Positions 44,201 through 54,616 of a DNA stretch of 64,000 nucleotides are shown here, one piece after another. The notes under the pieces were generated by a model that saw only the letters and a list, made by a program, of their open reading frames with translations, was not told the DNA's origin and searched no databases. Origin of the DNA: Kaistella palustris DSM 21579. GTDB taxonomy: Bacteria > Bacteroidota > Bacteroidia > Flavobacteriales > Weeksellaceae. The stretch lies in assembly GCF_000422265.1 (NCBI RefSeq), contig NZ_AULL01000016.1, positions 62,001 through 126,000 of the forward strand, given 5' to 3'. The position numbers and the translations under genes are program-made. Numbering within the stretch: position 1 is the first letter of the stretch; each line of letters opens with the position of its first letter.

Positions 44201-46867
44201 TTACCTTTTCATAAAATAGTCAAAGTAAGAGCAACTGCCTTTCAGCGCCTGCGCGGTTTGCGTTTGGCTGTAATTCTTTTTTAGCTCCGAGAAATAGGTA
44301 CGGTATTTCTCATTTTCCACCGCAGCCATTTTTTTGTCGTATGCCTGTGATTTCTCTTCGTATTGCGGATCGTCATATCTTAACTGGACCGGATTTTTTG
44401 CTTCGTACTGATAGTATTTTCCCTGCTCCGCACTTGCCATCTGAAAAAGGAGCCGAGCTTTTTGTTCATGATCTTCACTTTCATCCAATGCTTTTTGATA
44501 ATAACTGATGGCAACATCAAAATTATCGGGCTCCACAAAACTGCTTCGCGCAAAATCTTTAAAATAATAATTAAACTGCGGTTCTTCGTAATTATAGAAA
44601 TGGTATTTTGGGCCGCCTTCATTATTGATGTCCATCACGAAAATTTCACGGAAATATCCCAGACTCGAGGTGTTGTACAAAAGATTACCGATCAGCTGAT
44701 TTGCACGTGAGGCTTTTTGGCCGCTTCCCTGCGCGATTTTCTTTAACTCAATCAAAGCTGCACTTAACTCAAGCTTATTCATTTCATTTTTAATGAAAGG
44801 GAATTCGCTCAGATTTTCAGCTTTCATCGAAACATCCGGAGCGCTCTGGAAACTCTCCCAAGCATTATGACCGAAGATCAGAGAAGGAATATGGGAAAAA
44901 CCGTTGTAAGCATTGCCGAAAGCAATTTTTGAAACTGTTGGCGCACCGTCTCCATTCCACGTATACTCGGTTCGCGGAATTCCTGAAAAATCCTTTGCCT
45001 GTGCATAGAAACTTTTTGCTTTCTCAAAATTGGCTTGCCGCATTTCACCGTCACCGTAAATCACGTTGAAGAAAGCCGGAATATTTCCAACATCATCTAC
45101 ACCCTTTGAAATGATCTTTTCTTCCAAAGCGGTTTTGTTCGGTTTCGTGGTAAAATCCTCCACGCTTTTTACAAGTTTGACATTAGGATTATACTGCAGA
45201 TCCGAAAGTCGGTTGTTCATTAAAAAAGACTTTCCCTCCTCACCTTGCAAGAAATAGCGGTTTGCTAAAATATCGGTGATGAATTCCTGCGTTGACGGCT
45301 CATTAGCATCCTGATAAAAAGTTTCGGAATCATTCTTCGCAAACACAGACTCGAAAATTTTTGGATATTTCGTGAGCAGTTCATTTTCTACTTCCGGTGT
45401 TATGACCGGTGCGGAAACAATATCATTCAGCATTTTCATGCGGTCTATCTCGGCGATATACTCCGGATTATTTGTTTTGATCTGGGTTAATGTTTCTGTG
45501 CTTTTTTTGTAATCCTTTTGTAAAAATGAAAGATAAGCATCAGTGATCTGCCAGAATTCATCGGGTGACTTTTCTTTTATTTCTGAAGTGATCTTCTGGA
45601 ATTCATCCAGGAAATTTTTCACCGGTTCATCCGACAGACTTTCATCTTTCGAATAAACAGGCAGGCGGTTCGGATTGTTTACCAAATCTTCTGTGCTCGG
45701 GAGATTATCTTTTTCAGGTGCAGCGCTTTCCTTCGAACCAAAGAGTTTAAGGAAGAAATTCTTCAGTTTTTGCCAAAAGCTCAGCGTACGCTCACCTTTT
45801 GTTTTTGTCTGTGTTGACGGCTTTGCTTTTATTACAGATGAATTGTCGCCGGCAGGCGCGCCTACATCAATCTGAAGATAATGCCTTTCGAGTTCGTTTA
45901 CACTTCTGGCAGCGAGGACTTTCAGGATTTCCGACGTCGGATCTATTTCCAGCATCTTTTTCATCACAGGAATGGGATCGCTGTAATCATCGTAACCTAA
46001 AAGAAAATAGGCCATGTTTTTTTCTTTTGGCGTTTCCGCCCTTTCCAGCAAATGATCAAACGTCGCCGAATCCGACAGTTTCATCGAGACGAAAGCGCTT
46101 TCTTTACGGCTTTTGCTGTTCATGAAAACCTGGAAAAAATTCCAGTTGGCTTCGTCAGATTGCCTCAGACCGCGCTGTGCGCCCGCCAGCTGATCCAGTG
46201 CCAGAAAATACGGTGCGGATTTTATCTTTAAGGGTTCAACGTAATTTTTAAAAGCATTCACAGCTTCCGCGTAATTTCTGGTGTAGTGATTAAACCGCAC
46301 AAGCTGATAACCGTAACGCAGTTTGATGTCGGGATTCTGCGTCGCGGCGTAAAGCGACTTAAGGGCGGCGACCGTTTTTCTGTAATCGAGATCGGTGGCA
46401 TTTCTGTCGGCCTGGTCCGGTGTATAATAAAAGGAGTTCGGATTTTCAACAAAATTGATCCGCATATAAGGTTCCAGATATTTTGCCTCGATCAGATAAT
46501 CGATTCCTTCTGCATGGTCCGTATAGCTGCCGGTCTTTTTTAATAAAAGGTTATTGGAATTTCCGTTTTTAAAGGCGTTCAGTTCGCCCGTGGGCAACTG
46601 CTCCACAAGTGTTTTGGTTTCTTTGTATGTCAGCGTATTACCGAAATACTTCTGCCAGTTTTCAATGTTTTCGTCAGGAATCTCAAAATGTTCGTGGCCG
46701 TAGAATCTGTTCGACAGCGTATGGAGAAAAGGCAGATAGGTTTTGTCCTTGATGATGCTCTGCGTGAAGAGATTAAAATATTCGTAATCGGGATCGTACC
46801 ACGCACAGGCCTGCGTTTTCGAAATCATTAAAAATAAAACAGCAGCTGAAAGGAAGTATTTTTTCAT
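44201..46867 (-). CDS. large exported TPR-like protein of unknown function
   Basis: The 888-residue protein has signal peptide MKKYFLSAAVLFLMISKTQACA. It is mostly helical and TPR-like (YAEAVNAFKNYVEPL, ANFEKAKSFYAQAKDF, ISYYQKALDESEDHEQKARLLFQMAS), with a low-complexity basic/Pro-rich insert around residues 340-400. A near N-terminal CAWYDPDYEYFNLF motif is conserved-looking. No catalytic signature was recognised. It is 2 bases after the lipoprotein gene, so they form one operon. Confidence 0.85.
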   Translation of the reverse strand: MKKYFLSAAVLFLMISKTQACAWYDPDYEYFNLFTQSIIKDKTYLPFLHTLSNRFYGHEHFEIPDENIENWQKYFGNTLTYKETKTLVEQLPTGELNAFKNGNSNNLLLKKTGSYTDHAEGIDYLIEAKYLEPYMRINFVENPNSFYYTPDQADRNATDLDYRKTVAALKSLYAATQNPDIKLRYGYQLVRFNHYTRNYAEAVNAFKNYVEPLKIKSAPYFLALDQLAGAQRGLRQSDEANWNFFQVFMNSKSRKESAFVSMKLSDSATFDHLLERAETPKEKNMAYFLLGYDDYSDPIPVMKKMLEIDPTSEILKVLAARSVNELERHYLQIDVGAPAGDNSSVIKAKPSTQTKTKGERTLSFWQKLKNFFLKLFGSKESAAPEKDNLPSTEDLVNNPNRLPVYSKDESLSDEPVKNFLDEFQKITSEIKEKSPDEFWQITDAYLSFLQKDYKKSTETLTQIKTNNPEYIAEIDRMKMLNDIVSAPVITPEVENELLTKYPKIFESVFAKNDSETFYQDANEPSTQEFITDILANRYFLQGEEGKSFLMNNRLSDLQYNPNVKLVKSVEDFTTKPNKTALEEKIISKGVDDVGNIPAFFNVIYGDGEMRQANFEKAKSFYAQAKDFSGIPRTEYTWNGDGAPTVSKIAFGNAYNGFSHIPSLIFGHNAWESFQSAPDVSMKAENLSEFPFIKNEMNKLELSAALIELKKIAQGSGQKASRANQLIGNLLYNTSSLGYFREIFVMDINNEGGPKYHFYNYEEPQFNYYFKDFARSSFVEPDNFDVAISYYQKALDESEDHEQKARLLFQMASAEQGKYYQYEAKNPVQLRYDDPQYEEKSQAYDKKMAAVENEKYRTYFSELKKNYSQTQTAQALKGSCSYFDYFMKR

Positions 46868-46869
46868 AG

Positions 46870-47838
46870 CTAAAAGTTATAATGGTTTAGAAATCTACCG
46901 TCTAAGTGGTAATACACGATATTATAATTCCAGAGTTTGCCGCCTATAAACTGCTTGAGTTCACGGATCTGTGCGTTTGAGATTTCTTCTACTTTAATGG
47001 TGAAACCTTTGCTCAGATAACTGCCGAAATAGAAACCGTCTTTTAAAACTTCGGCTTTATTTTCGGAGATCATTTTAAAGTTGGGATTCTGCAGATCTTT
47101 TGTAGTCAGCGCATTGATCAGTTTGTGTTTGCCAACGTGGTTCGTAACGATTCCCCAGGAAAAGATCGGCACTGCAACATCGATGTCGAGCGGATATCTT
47201 TGGATATATCTCAGGTAATTTTTCAGCGTCGGCATATCGAGTATTGAATTCCGGTCTGTGTTTTCCAGCGGCGACGAGGTGGAGTAGCACATCAGGTACA
47301 CTTTATCAACAGGTGGAACGCCGGAGAGTGTGCGGTCTTTTACCTGGTGAAGACGCAGCGGGCAGGTGATTTCTTTTTTTGAGTAATCTTTCAGTTTTTC
47401 CAGGAAAGCAAAATATTCTTTGTTGGTTCCGGCCGTCCAGTCGCAGTCGATCTGTATTTCCCCGGAAGGCTTAAAGCCAAAGTCTTTCTGTTTTTTTTGA
47501 ATTAAGGTCGATACATTTTTTGCCAGAAAATCGATCTCCTTTAAAGTAATGTCGTAGAACAGGTCATTTTTAATGAATACCACAGGCACGATTTCTTTAT
47601 CTGTTTGAAATGTATCATCTTTTGTAATGACAGCCACTGGCTGGAATTTCCCGTTTACTTTTTCAATATCGAAAAACCGCGTATATAAATATGGTGCGTC
47701 AGCCTCGGCTAAGGTTTTCTTTTCGTGTGCACTCATCGAAAGATTCGTACGCCAGTAATAAAAGGTATACGGATGCTGGTCCCATTTTTTACAGGAAAGC
47801 AGCATCAGAAGGAGAAGTGTGCAAATGAGGCGGTTCAT
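46870..47838 (-). CDS. lipoprotein with a TIM-barrel-like domain, unknown function
   Basis: The 322-residue protein has an SPII signal ending in LLSC (Cys16). Strand patterns such as LYTRFFDIEK, VVFIKND, GEIQIDCDWT, VYLMCYST and VAVPIFSWGIV suggest a (beta/alpha)8 barrel akin to the DUF3142 glycosidase-like group, but the assignment is tentative. It is upstream of, and nearly adjacent to, the 888-residue protein gene. The divergent rplC promoter lies within the 365 bases before it. Confidence 0.8.
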   Translation of the reverse strand: MNRLICTLLLLMLLSCKKWDQHPYTFYYWRTNLSMSAHEKKTLAEADAPYLYTRFFDIEKVNGKFQPVAVITKDDTFQTDKEIVPVVFIKNDLFYDITLKEIDFLAKNVSTLIQKKQKDFGFKPSGEIQIDCDWTAGTNKEYFAFLEKLKDYSKKEITCPLRLHQVKDRTLSGVPPVDKVYLMCYSTSSPLENTDRNSILDMPTLKNYLRYIQRYPLDIDVAVPIFSWGIVTNHVGKHKLINALTTKDLQNPNFKMISENKAEVLKDGFYFGSYLSKGFTIKVEEISNAQIRELKQFIGGKLWNYNIVYYHLDGRFLNHYNF

Positions 47839-48077
47839 ACGTTAAAAGTATAAAATTGCGGCGAAAGTGAATTTTAACCCGCCCTGCGCTTTATGTAATC
47901 GTGCAAAAATGCGTGTGATTTTCTGTATGCAGCGATCCGGTCGCCGTTCCGGAACGATGACAAAATGAAAACGCATTTCTGTACTGTTTTTCTTAGCGGG
48001 GACAGAAATTCATTCTTTAATATATTGACGTTGATGGAGTAGGCCCGTAAAATTTACGAATTATTTTTATTTCAGCT

Positions 48078-48108
48078 ATTGTCATATCAAAAAAACTTCA
48101 TACATTTG
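48078..48108 (+). promoter_or_regulatory. promoter of the rplC (S10-spc-alpha) operon
   Basis: ATTG at 48078-48081, 19 bases, and TACATTTG at 48101-48108 give the consensus spacing with one mismatch in the -33 box. Transcription would start near 48115, leaving a leader of about 90 bases. A 13-codon ORF (48132-48173) sits in the leader. Confidence 0.75.
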
Positions 48109-48131
48109 CACACTCAATTTAGGGAAAAAGT

Positions 48132-48173
48132 ATGCCTATTTCAAACGTAGAAATCACGACAGCCCTGAAATGA
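48132..48173 (+). other. possible leader ORF of 13 codons before rplC
   Basis: ATG at 48132 reads MPISNVEITTALK and stops at TGA 48171-48173, 30 bases before the rplC start. It may be chance. It is noted because this operon has a long leader, unlike the str operon. Confidence 0.25.
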
Positions 48174-48203
48174 TAAAGTGAATTTAAATAATATATATAA
48201 ACA

Positions 48204-48830
48204 ATGTCAGGTATTATTGGAAAAAAAATCGGGATGACTTCCCTGTTTAACGAAGAAGGAAAGAATATTCCTTGTACCGTTATTCAAGCAGGTCCTTGCT
48301 CGGTTTTACAGGTCAGAACCGTAGAAAAAGATGGGTACAAAGCTGCTCAGCTTGGTTTCGATGACAAGAGTGAAAAGAACGTTGGTAAAGCGTTAGCCGG
48401 CCATTTCAAAAAGGCAGGTTCAGCTCCAAAAGCTAAATTGGTAGAATTCTATCATGAATTCGTAGAGAAATTAAACGTTGGAGACGAAGTGAAAGTAAAT
48501 TTATTTGCTGAAGGCGAATATGTAGATGTTACAGGAACTTCGAAAGGTAAAGGTTTCCAGGGTGTTGTGAAAAGACACAACTTCGCTGGGGTAATGCAGG
48601 CAACTCACGGACAGCACAACCGATTAAGAGCTCCGGGTTCTATTGGTGCAGGTTCCGATCCTTCCAGAGTATTCAAAGGAATGCGTATGGCTGGTAGAAT
48701 GGGTGGCAAGCAGGTTACCGTATCAAACCTTGAAGTGTTAAAAGTAGATGAAGAACAAAATCTTTTAGTAGTAAAAGGTGCCGTTCCGGGAGCAAAAAAT
48801 TCTTATGTAATTATCAGAAAATGGAACTAG
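48204..48830 (+). CDS. rplC: 50S ribosomal protein L3
   Basis: The 208-residue protein has L3 core [17 protein letters not shown] (about residues 111-127) and the glutamine-methylation-site neighbourhood [11 protein letters not shown]3 nucleates 50S assembly near the peptidyl-transferase centre. It overlaps rplD by 10 bases and is the first gene of the long ribosomal operon that continues to rplQ. Confidence 0.99.
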   Translation: MSGIIGKKIGMTSLFNEEGKNIPCTVIQAGPCSVLQVRTVEKDGYKAAQLGFDDKSEKNVGKALAGHFKKAGSAPKAKLVEFYHEFVEKLNVGDEVKVNLFAEGEYVDVTGTSKGKGFQGVVKRHNFAGVMQATHGQHNRLRAPGSIGAGSDPSRVFKGMRMAGRMGGKQVTVSNLEVLKVDEEQNLLVVKGAVPGAKNSYVIIRKWN

Positions 48831-49450
48831 TAGTATTTAATACATCAGGAGCTGAAACCGGAAGAAAAGTAACTCTGGACGAAGCAATCTTCGGAATCGA
48901 GCCTAACAAGCACGCGGTTTACTTAGAAGTAAAACAATATCTGGCAGCTCAGCGCCAGGGAACTCACTCATCAAAAGGCAGAAGCGAGATTGCAGGATCA
49001 ACCAAAAAGTTGAAAAAGCAGAAAGGTTCGGGTTCTGCAAGATATGGTGATATCAAAAACCCGGTCTTCAGAGGTGGAGGTAGAATGTTCGGTCCAAAAC
49101 CGAGAGACTACCGTTTCAAACTGAACAAGTCTTTGAAGAGACTGGCTAAAAAATCTGTGCTTTCTCAAAAAATGAGAGACAATTCTATTAAAGTTCTGGA
49201 GGCATTCAATTTTGATGCGCCGAAGACCAAAGAATTTATCAATTTGAACAACGCATTGGGTTTTGAAGGTAAAAAATCCCTTTACATCTTACCGGAAGCA
49301 AACAAGAACGTTTATTTGTCATCCAGAAACTTAGCGAAAACTAAGGTTTTGACTTACAACGAAATCAGTTCTTACGATTTGATTCATGCCGGTGAGATCG
49401 TATTTTTAGAAGGTGCTATCGAAAAATTCCAGGAAAATCTAAAGAAGTAA
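48821..49450 (+). CDS. rplD: 50S ribosomal protein L4
   Basis: The 209-residue protein has the L4 extended loop that lines the exit tunnel ([22 protein letters not shown]) and the C-terminal globular core. L4 regulates its own operon in E. coli; no such leader structure was identified here. Its start lies inside the end of rplC. Confidence 0.98.
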   Translation: MELVVFNTSGAETGRKVTLDEAIFGIEPNKHAVYLEVKQYLAAQRQGTHSSKGRSEIAGSTKKLKKQKGSGSARYGDIKNPVFRGGGRMFGPKPRDYRFKLNKSLKRLAKKSVLSQKMRDNSIKVLEAFNFDAPKTKEFINLNNALGFEGKKSLYILPEANKNVYLSSRNLAKTKVLTYNEISSYDLIHAGEIVFLEGAIEKFQENLKK

Positions 49451-49453
49451 ATC

Positions 49454-49744
49454 ATGTCTATTATCATTAAACCCATCATCTCAGAAAAAGCCAACTACCT
49501 TACTGACCTAAGAGGTGCTTATTCTTTTTTGGTTAATCCAAAAGCGAATAAAATCCAGGTTAAGAAAGCAGTAGAAGAAGCTTATGGTGTAAAAGTAGCG
49601 GACGTAAGAACAATGATTTACGGACCTAAAGTTTCCTCGAAACACACCAAAAAAGGATTGCAGGTTGGGAAAACCAATAAGTTGAAAAAAGCAGTTGTTT
49701 CTCTTGCAGAAGGAGAAGTGATCGATATTTTTGCAACGAACTAA
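49454..49744 (+). CDS. rplW: 50S ribosomal protein L23
   Basis: The 96-residue protein carries the L23 signature IIKPIISEKANYLTD and VNPKANKIQVKKAVEEAYGVKV. L23 sits at the tunnel exit and docks trigger factor and SRP. It follows rplD by 3 bases; a 69-base gap precedes rplB. Confidence 0.98.
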   Translation: MSIIIKPIISEKANYLTDLRGAYSFLVNPKANKIQVKKAVEEAYGVKVADVRTMIYGPKVSSKHTKKGLQVGKTNKLKKAVVSLAEGEVIDIFATN

Positions 49745-49813
49745 GAAACTCCGAAAGGATAACTTAAGTCTGTAATATAAATTAGAAATATTTATTAATT
49801 ATAAACAATAGTA

Positions 49814-50635
49814 ATGTCTGTTAGAAAATTAAAACCTATCACCCCGGGACAGAGATTCAGAGTTGTAAACAACTTTGAGGAAATTACTACCAACAAACCG
49901 GAGAAGTCTCTAACCGTTGGTATTAAAAAGTCAGGTGGTCGTAACAATACTGGTAAAATGACCATGCGTTACACCGGAGGTGGACACAAACAAAAATACA
50001 GAATTATCGACTTCAAAAGAAACAAATTCGATGTTGAAGGTACGGTAAAAACTGTAGAGTATGATCCGAACAGAACTGCATTTATCGCTTTGGTAGAATA
50101 TACCGACGGAGAGAAAAGATACATCATCGCTCCAAACGGAATCAAAGTAGATCAAACAGTGATCGCTGCAGAAACTGCAGAACCAAACATCGGGAACGCG
50201 ATGAAACTGAAGAACATTCCTTTGGGAACTGTAATTTCCTGTATCGAATTGCGACCTGGTCAGGGAGCAATCATGGCAAGAAGTGCAGGTTCATCAGCAC
50301 AGTTAACTTCCAGAGACAAAAAGTATGTGATCATAAAATTGCCTTCCGGAGAATCAAGAATGGTTCTTTCAGAATGTATGGCTATGATCGGATCAGTATC
50401 CAACTCAGATCACCAGCTTACCGTTTCCGGTAAAGCAGGTAGAAGCAGATGGTTGGGTAGAAGACCAAGAACAAGACCAGTAGTAATGAACCCTGTGGAT
50501 CACCCGATGGGTGGTGGTGAAGGTAAATCTGCCGGTGGTCACCCACGTTCTAGAAACGGTCAACCTGCAAAAGGTTTCAAAACCAGAAAGAAAAATAAAG
50601 CGTCTAACCGTCATATCATATCTAAACGTAAATAA
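49814..50635 (+). CDS. rplB: 50S ribosomal protein L2
   Basis: The 273-residue protein contains the L2 C-terminal peptidyl-transferase segment [12 protein letters not shown] with its conserved histidine, and [20 protein letters not shown]. Standard length and position. rpsS begins 2 bases after it. Confidence 0.99.
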   Translation: MSVRKLKPITPGQRFRVVNNFEEITTNKPEKSLTVGIKKSGGRNNTGKMTMRYTGGGHKQKYRIIDFKRNKFDVEGTVKTVEYDPNRTAFIALVEYTDGEKRYIIAPNGIKVDQTVIAAETAEPNIGNAMKLKNIPLGTVISCIELRPGQGAIMARSAGSSAQLTSRDKKYVIIKLPSGESRMVLSECMAMIGSVSNSDHQLTVSGKAGRSRWLGRRPRTRPVVMNPVDHPMGGGEGKSAGGHPRSRNGQPAKGFKTRKKNKASNRHIISKRK

Positions 50636-50637
50636 TT

Positions 50638-50916
50638 ATGGCAAGATCACTTAAAAAAGGACCTTTCATTGCTCACACTTTAGATAAGAAGGTTCAGGCA
50701 AATATTGAGTCAAACAAAAAGACAGTAATTAAAACTTGGTCCAGAGCATCAATGATCTCTCCGGACTTCGTAGGACAGACCATCGCAGTACACAACGGGA
50801 AATCATTTATCCCTGTGTATGTAACTGAAAACATGGTAGGTCACAAGTTAGGCGAATTTTCTCCGACGCGATCTTTCAGAGGTCACAGCGGTAACAAAAA
50901 TAAAGGCGGTAGATAA
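50638..50916 (+). CDS. rpsS: 30S ribosomal protein S19
   Basis: The 92-residue protein runs [19 protein letters not shown] to the usual [16 protein letters not shown] end. S19 binds the 16S head with S13. Two-base gaps separate it from rplB and rplV. Confidence 0.99.
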   Translation: MARSLKKGPFIAHTLDKKVQANIESNKKTVIKTWSRASMISPDFVGQTIAVHNGKSFIPVYVTENMVGHKLGEFSPTRSFRGHSGNKNKGGR

Positions 50917-50918
50917 TC

Positions 50919-51320
50919 ATGGGATCAAGAAAAAGAGAAAGTGCCTTGGCACGTAAAATAGCAAACCAGGATGTGGCAAAATCATTACACAATGACTGCC
51001 CGACTTCTCCACGAAAAATGAGATTGGTCGCAGACATCATCAGAGGAGTACAAGTAGACAAAGCTTTATCTATCCTAAAATACAGCAAAAAAGGAGCTTC
51101 TGAAAAGTTGGAAAAAGTCCTTCTTTCGGCAATGGCCAACTGGCAGACGAAAAATGAAGGTGCAGACATCGAAGAAGCTAACTTAATCGTAAAAGAAGTT
51201 TTTGTAGACAGTGCAAGAATGTTAAAGAGACTGAGACCGGCTCCCCAGGGACGTGGCCACAGAATCAGAAAACGTTCCAACCACATCACATTAATTTTGG
51301 GTAATAAAGAAACTAAATAA
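50919..51320 (+). CDS. rplV: 50S ribosomal protein L22
   Basis: The 133-residue protein has the L22 N-terminal globe ([21 protein letters not shown]) and the hairpin with [19 protein letters not shown] that reaches the exit tunnel, a site of macrolide resistance. No alteration is apparent in the hairpin. Confidence 0.98.
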   Translation: MGSRKRESALARKIANQDVAKSLHNDCPTSPRKMRLVADIIRGVQVDKALSILKYSKKGASEKLEKVLLSAMANWQTKNEGADIEEANLIVKEVFVDSARMLKRLRPAPQGRGHRIRKRSNHITLILGNKETK

Positions 51321-51327
51321 TCAAGGT

Positions 51328-52071
51328 ATGGGACAGAAAACAAATCCAATTGGTAACAGATTAGGAATCATCAGAGGATGGGATTCTAACTGGTATGGCG
51401 GGAAAAACTACGGCGACAGAATCGCTGAAGATTTCAAAATCCGACGATACCTTGAAGCAAGATTATCCAAAGGAGGAATCTCCAGAATCTATATCGAGAG
51501 AACTCTGAAATTAGTTACAATTACCATCACCACTGCAAGACCGGGTTTAATCATCGGTAAAGGCGGTCAGGAAGTTGACAAACTGAAAGAAGAGCTTAAA
51601 AAACTGACGGATAAAGACATCCAGATCAATATCTTCGAGATCAAAAGACCGGAACTTGATGCAGTATTAGTTGCAGACAGTATCGCTAAGCAGATCGAAA
51701 ACCGTATCTCCTACAGAAGAGCTGTGAAAATGGCGATCCAAAGTACCATGAGAATGGGTGCTGAAGGAATCAAGGTTCAGATCTCCGGACGTTTAAACGG
51801 GGCTGAGATGGCAAGAAGTGAAAACTTTAAAGACGGACGTATTCCGTTGTCAACCTTTAGAGCAGATATCGATTACCATATCGGTGAAGCACTTACCCAA
51901 TACGGTAAATTAGGCGTAAAAGTTTGGATCATGAAAGGTGAAGTCTATGGAAAAAGAGACCTTAGCCCGCTAGTAGGACAACAGAAAAAAGGCCCTGCAG
52001 GAAGAGGCGATCGCAACGATCGTAATGACCGCAGAGACAGAGACGACCGTAGACCAAGAGACCGAAAATAA
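51328..52071 (+). CDS. rpsC: 30S ribosomal protein S3
   Basis: The 247-residue protein has a KH domain ([18 protein letters not shown]) and the C-terminal S3 domain ([21 protein letters not shown]). A C-terminal charged tail of about 25 residues made of Arg, Asp and Asn dipeptides is a low-complexity extension. S3 shapes the mRNA entry channel. It is followed by an 83-base spacer with ATCTAAA repeats. Confidence 0.98.
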   Translation: MGQKTNPIGNRLGIIRGWDSNWYGGKNYGDRIAEDFKIRRYLEARLSKGGISRIYIERTLKLVTITITTARPGLIIGKGGQEVDKLKEELKKLTDKDIQINIFEIKRPELDAVLVADSIAKQIENRISYRRAVKMAIQSTMRMGAEGIKVQISGRLNGAEMARSENFKDGRIPLSTFRADIDYHIGEALTQYGKLGVKVWIMKGEVYGKRDLSPLVGQQKKGPAGRGDRNDRNDRRDRDDRRPRDRK

Positions 52072-52116
52072 TTAATGAAATTTTAGAGGCTATTTTTTAA
52101 ATGACCGTTACTTTTT

Positions 52117-52145
52117 TAAAATCTAAAATCTAAAATCTAAAATTC
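52117..52145. repeat. ATCTAAA repeat in the rpsC-rplP spacer
   Basis: Three perfect tandem copies of the heptad ATCTAAA are followed by AATTC, in an otherwise T-rich 83-base gap. Confidence 0.8.
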
Positions 52146-52154
52146 CTAGAAATT

Positions 52155-52580
52155 ATGTTACAACCAAAAAGAACCAAATTCCGGAAAGTTCACAAGATGA
52201 AAATGAAGGGGATTGCCCAGAGAGGGAATCAACTTGCGTACGGAACTTTCGGGATCAAAGCAAATGAAGGTGCTTGGATTACTGCAAGACAAATAGAAGC
52301 GGCGCGTATTGCTGCAACTAGATATATGAAAAGAGAAGGTCAGTTATGGATCAAGATTTTCCCGGATAAGCCGATTACCAAGAAACCAGCCGAAGTACGT
52401 ATGGGTAAAGGTAAAGGTGCTGTGGAATATTGGGTATCTGTAGTGAAACCTGGTAAAATAATGTTCGAAGTTGGAGGTGTTCCTTATGATGTGGCAAAAG
52501 AAGCTTTGCGTCTTGCTGCTCAGAAACTTCCTGTAACTACAAAATTTGTAGTGGCTAACGATTTTGTTCAACCTCAATAA
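52155..52580 (+). CDS. rplP: 50S ribosomal protein L16
   Basis: The 141-residue protein matches L16 ([19 protein letters not shown], the arginine region [36 protein letters not shown]). L16 helps position tRNA at the A site. It starts after the ATCTAAA spacer. Confidence 0.98.
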   Translation: MLQPKRTKFRKVHKMKMKGIAQRGNQLAYGTFGIKANEGAWITARQIEAARIAATRYMKREGQLWIKIFPDKPITKKPAEVRMGKGKGAVEYWVSVVKPGKIMFEVGGVPYDVAKEALRLAAQKLPVTTKFVVANDFVQPQ

Positions 52581-52591
52581 TCTGAATTATT

Positions 52592-52780
52592 ATGAAAAAA
52601 GCGGATATCAAAAATCTAAGCGCAGGAGACATTCAAAACAAACTGACCGAAGTGAGAGCAGATTTCAATAAAATGAAAATGGCTCATAAGATCAGCCCAA
52701 TTGAAAATCCTATTCAAATCAGAGACATGAGAAAAACAATCGCACGTCTGGAAACTGAATTAACACTAAAACAACAATAA
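52592..52780 (+). CDS. rpmC: 50S ribosomal protein L29
   Basis: The 62-residue helical protein has the L29 motifs KADIKNLSAGDIQNKLTEV and ENPIQIRDMRKTIARLETEL. It binds at the tunnel exit next to L23. Standard position between L16 and S17. Confidence 0.97.
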   Translation: MKKADIKNLSAGDIQNKLTEVRADFNKMKMAHKISPIENPIQIRDMRKTIARLETELTLKQQ

Positions 52781-52795
52781 GAATTTCATTTTATC

Positions 52796-53050
52796 ATGGA
52801 TAGAAATTTAAGAAAAGAAAGAATCGGAATTGTTTCCAGCAATAAAATGGAAAAGACCATTGTTGTAAGTGAAACCACGAGAGTAAAACACCCGATGTAC
52901 GGTAAATTCGTTCTGAAAACGAAAAAATATACCGCTCACGACGAGAACAACGAGTGTACTGAAGGCGATACTGTATTGATTACAGAAACAAGACCTTTAA
53001 GTAAAAGTAAGAGATGGAGATTAGTACGAATCATTGAAAAAGCTAAGTAA
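52796..53050 (+). CDS. rpsQ: 30S ribosomal protein S17
   Basis: The 84-residue OB-fold protein has the S17 run [18 protein letters not shown] and the C-terminal [20 protein letters not shown]. Its last base is the first of the rplN start codon. Confidence 0.98.
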   Translation: MDRNLRKERIGIVSSNKMEKTIVVSETTRVKHPMYGKFVLKTKKYTAHDENNECTEGDTVLITETRPLSKSKRWRLVRIIEKAK

Positions 53051-53418
53051 TGTTACAAACCGAATCAAGATTAAAAGTTGCTGATAACACAGGTGCCAAA
53101 GAAGTACTTGTAATCAGAGTTCTGGGAGGAACCAGAAGAAGATATGCTTCAGTTGGTGATAAGATCGTAGTGACTATCAAAGATTCATCACCACAGGGAA
53201 CTGCCAAGAAAGGTACTGTTTCCAAAGCCGTAGTCGTAAGAACTAAAAAAGCTGTTCGTAGAAAAGATGGTTCATACATCAAGTTCGATGACAACGCATG
53301 TGTTCTGTTAAACGCTACCGGTGAAATGAGAGGAACACGTGTCTTCGGACCCGTGGCCCGTGAACTGAGAGACAAAGAATATATGAAGGTTATTTCATTA
53401 GCTCCTGAAGTACTTTAA
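53050..53418 (+). CDS. rplN: 50S ribosomal protein L14
   Basis: The 122-residue protein has [19 protein letters not shown] and the C-terminal [26 protein letters not shown] overlap with rpsQ implies coupled translation. L14 forms an intersubunit bridge with 16S helix 14. Confidence 0.99.
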   Translation: MLQTESRLKVADNTGAKEVLVIRVLGGTRRRYASVGDKIVVTIKDSSPQGTAKKGTVSKAVVVRTKKAVRRKDGSYIKFDDNACVLLNATGEMRGTRVFGPVARELRDKEYMKVISLAPEVL

Positions 53419-53437
53419 TTTTAAAATTTACAGAAAA

Positions 53438-53764
53438 ATGTCAAAGTTAAAAATCAAAAAAGGAGATAACGTCATCATCACTACCGGAAGAAAAGAAATC
53501 AAAGGTAAAAAAGGTGAGGTGATCGAAGTGATCAGGAAAGAAGGCAAAGATGCACGCGTGATCGTGGCAGGTCTGAATATTGTTAAAAAACATACCAAAC
53601 CATCTGCAGCGAATCCACAGGGCGGAATTGTAGAAAAAGAAGCATCGGTTCATATTTCCAATGTTATGCTTATCGATAAAAACGGTAAACCAACAAAAAC
53701 GGGAGTTAAAGTAGACGGTGATAAAAAACTGAGAGTTGCTAAATCAACCGGTGAAACTTTATAA
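53438..53764 (+). CDS. rplX: 50S ribosomal protein L24
   Basis: The 108-residue KOW protein ([24 protein letters not shown]) with [25 protein letters not shown] matches L24, an early 50S assembly protein. Standard place before L5. Confidence 0.98.
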   Translation: MSKLKIKKGDNVIITTGRKEIKGKKGEVIEVIRKEGKDARVIVAGLNIVKKHTKPSAANPQGGIVEKEASVHISNVMLIDKNGKPTKTGVKVDGDKKLRVAKSTGETL

Positions 53765-53775
53765 TTAAAAAGACG

Positions 53776-54327
53776 ATGGAATATATAGTAAGACCAAAAC
53801 AACAATATAAAGATAAAATTGTTCCTGCAATGATGGAAGAATTTGGGTACAAATCTGTTATGCAGGTACCTAAATTGGAGAAAATCGTTGTATCGCAAGG
53901 TTTGGGTGCAGCAACTGCCGATAAGAAAATCGTAGATTACGCAATTGAAGAACTTACAGCGATCACCGGTCAGAAAGCCGTGGGAACCATCTCCAAAAAA
54001 GATGAAGCTGCCTTTAAATTAAGGAAAGGTATGCCTGTAGGCGCAAGAGTTACGCTAAGATCCAATCAAATGTATGAGTTCTTAGACAGACTTACTTCTT
54101 CTGCTTTACCACGTATCCGTGATTTCAACGGTATTAAAGCTGATGGTTTTGATGGTCGTGGGAACTACAACCTTGGTATTACCGAGCAGATTATCTTCCC
54201 GGAAATCGCAATCGACAAAGTAAAAAAAATCCAGGGGATGGACATTACTTTCGTAACTTCTGCGAAAACCGATAAAGAAGCTAAATCACTATTAACACAC
54301 TTCGGTTTACCTTTCAAAAAGAACTAA
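53776..54327 (+). CDS. rplE: 50S ribosomal protein L5
   Basis: The 183-residue protein has the L5 motifs [30 protein letters not shown] and [21 protein letters not shown]5 carries 5S rRNA. It is 3 bases ahead of rpsN. Confidence 0.99.
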   Translation: MEYIVRPKQQYKDKIVPAMMEEFGYKSVMQVPKLEKIVVSQGLGAATADKKIVDYAIEELTAITGQKAVGTISKKDEAAFKLRKGMPVGARVTLRSNQMYEFLDRLTSSALPRIRDFNGIKADGFDGRGNYNLGITEQIIFPEIAIDKVKKIQGMDITFVTSAKTDKEAKSLLTHFGLPFKKN

Positions 54328-54330
54328 AAG

Positions 54331-54600
54331 ATGGCTAAAGAATCAATGAAAGCGCGTGAGCGCAAAAGAGAAGCTACAGTAGCAAAATACGCAGAGAAAA
54401 GAAAAGCTCTGAAAGAAGCCGGAGATTACGAAGGTTTACAAAAGCTGCCAAAAGATGCTTCACCAGTAAGATTGCACAACCGTTGCAAATTAACAGGAAG
54501 ACCAAGAGGTTACATGAGAACATTCGGTCTATCCAGAGTAACTTTCAGAGAAATGGCCAACAAAGGTCTGATCCCGGGAGTGAAAAAAGCAAGTTGGTAA
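54331..54600 (+). CDS. rpsN: 30S ribosomal protein S14 (zinc-independent form)
   Basis: The 89-residue protein is the long S14 type: [15 protein letters not shown] with [25 protein letters not shown]. It has one cysteine and no CxxC pair, so it lacks the zinc ribbon of the short S14. The next 156 bases are a repeat-rich spacer before rpsH. Confidence 0.98.
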   Translation: MAKESMKARERKREATVAKYAEKRKALKEAGDYEGLQKLPKDASPVRLHNRCKLTGRPRGYMRTFGLSRVTFREMANKGLIPGVKKASW

Positions 54601-54616
54601 TAATTTAGAACAATCG

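Noticed and set aside
47839..48203. a tRNA or other stable RNA gene in the long gap before rplC
   Set aside because: No cloverleaf or other conserved RNA could be folded; promoter and leader explain the gap.
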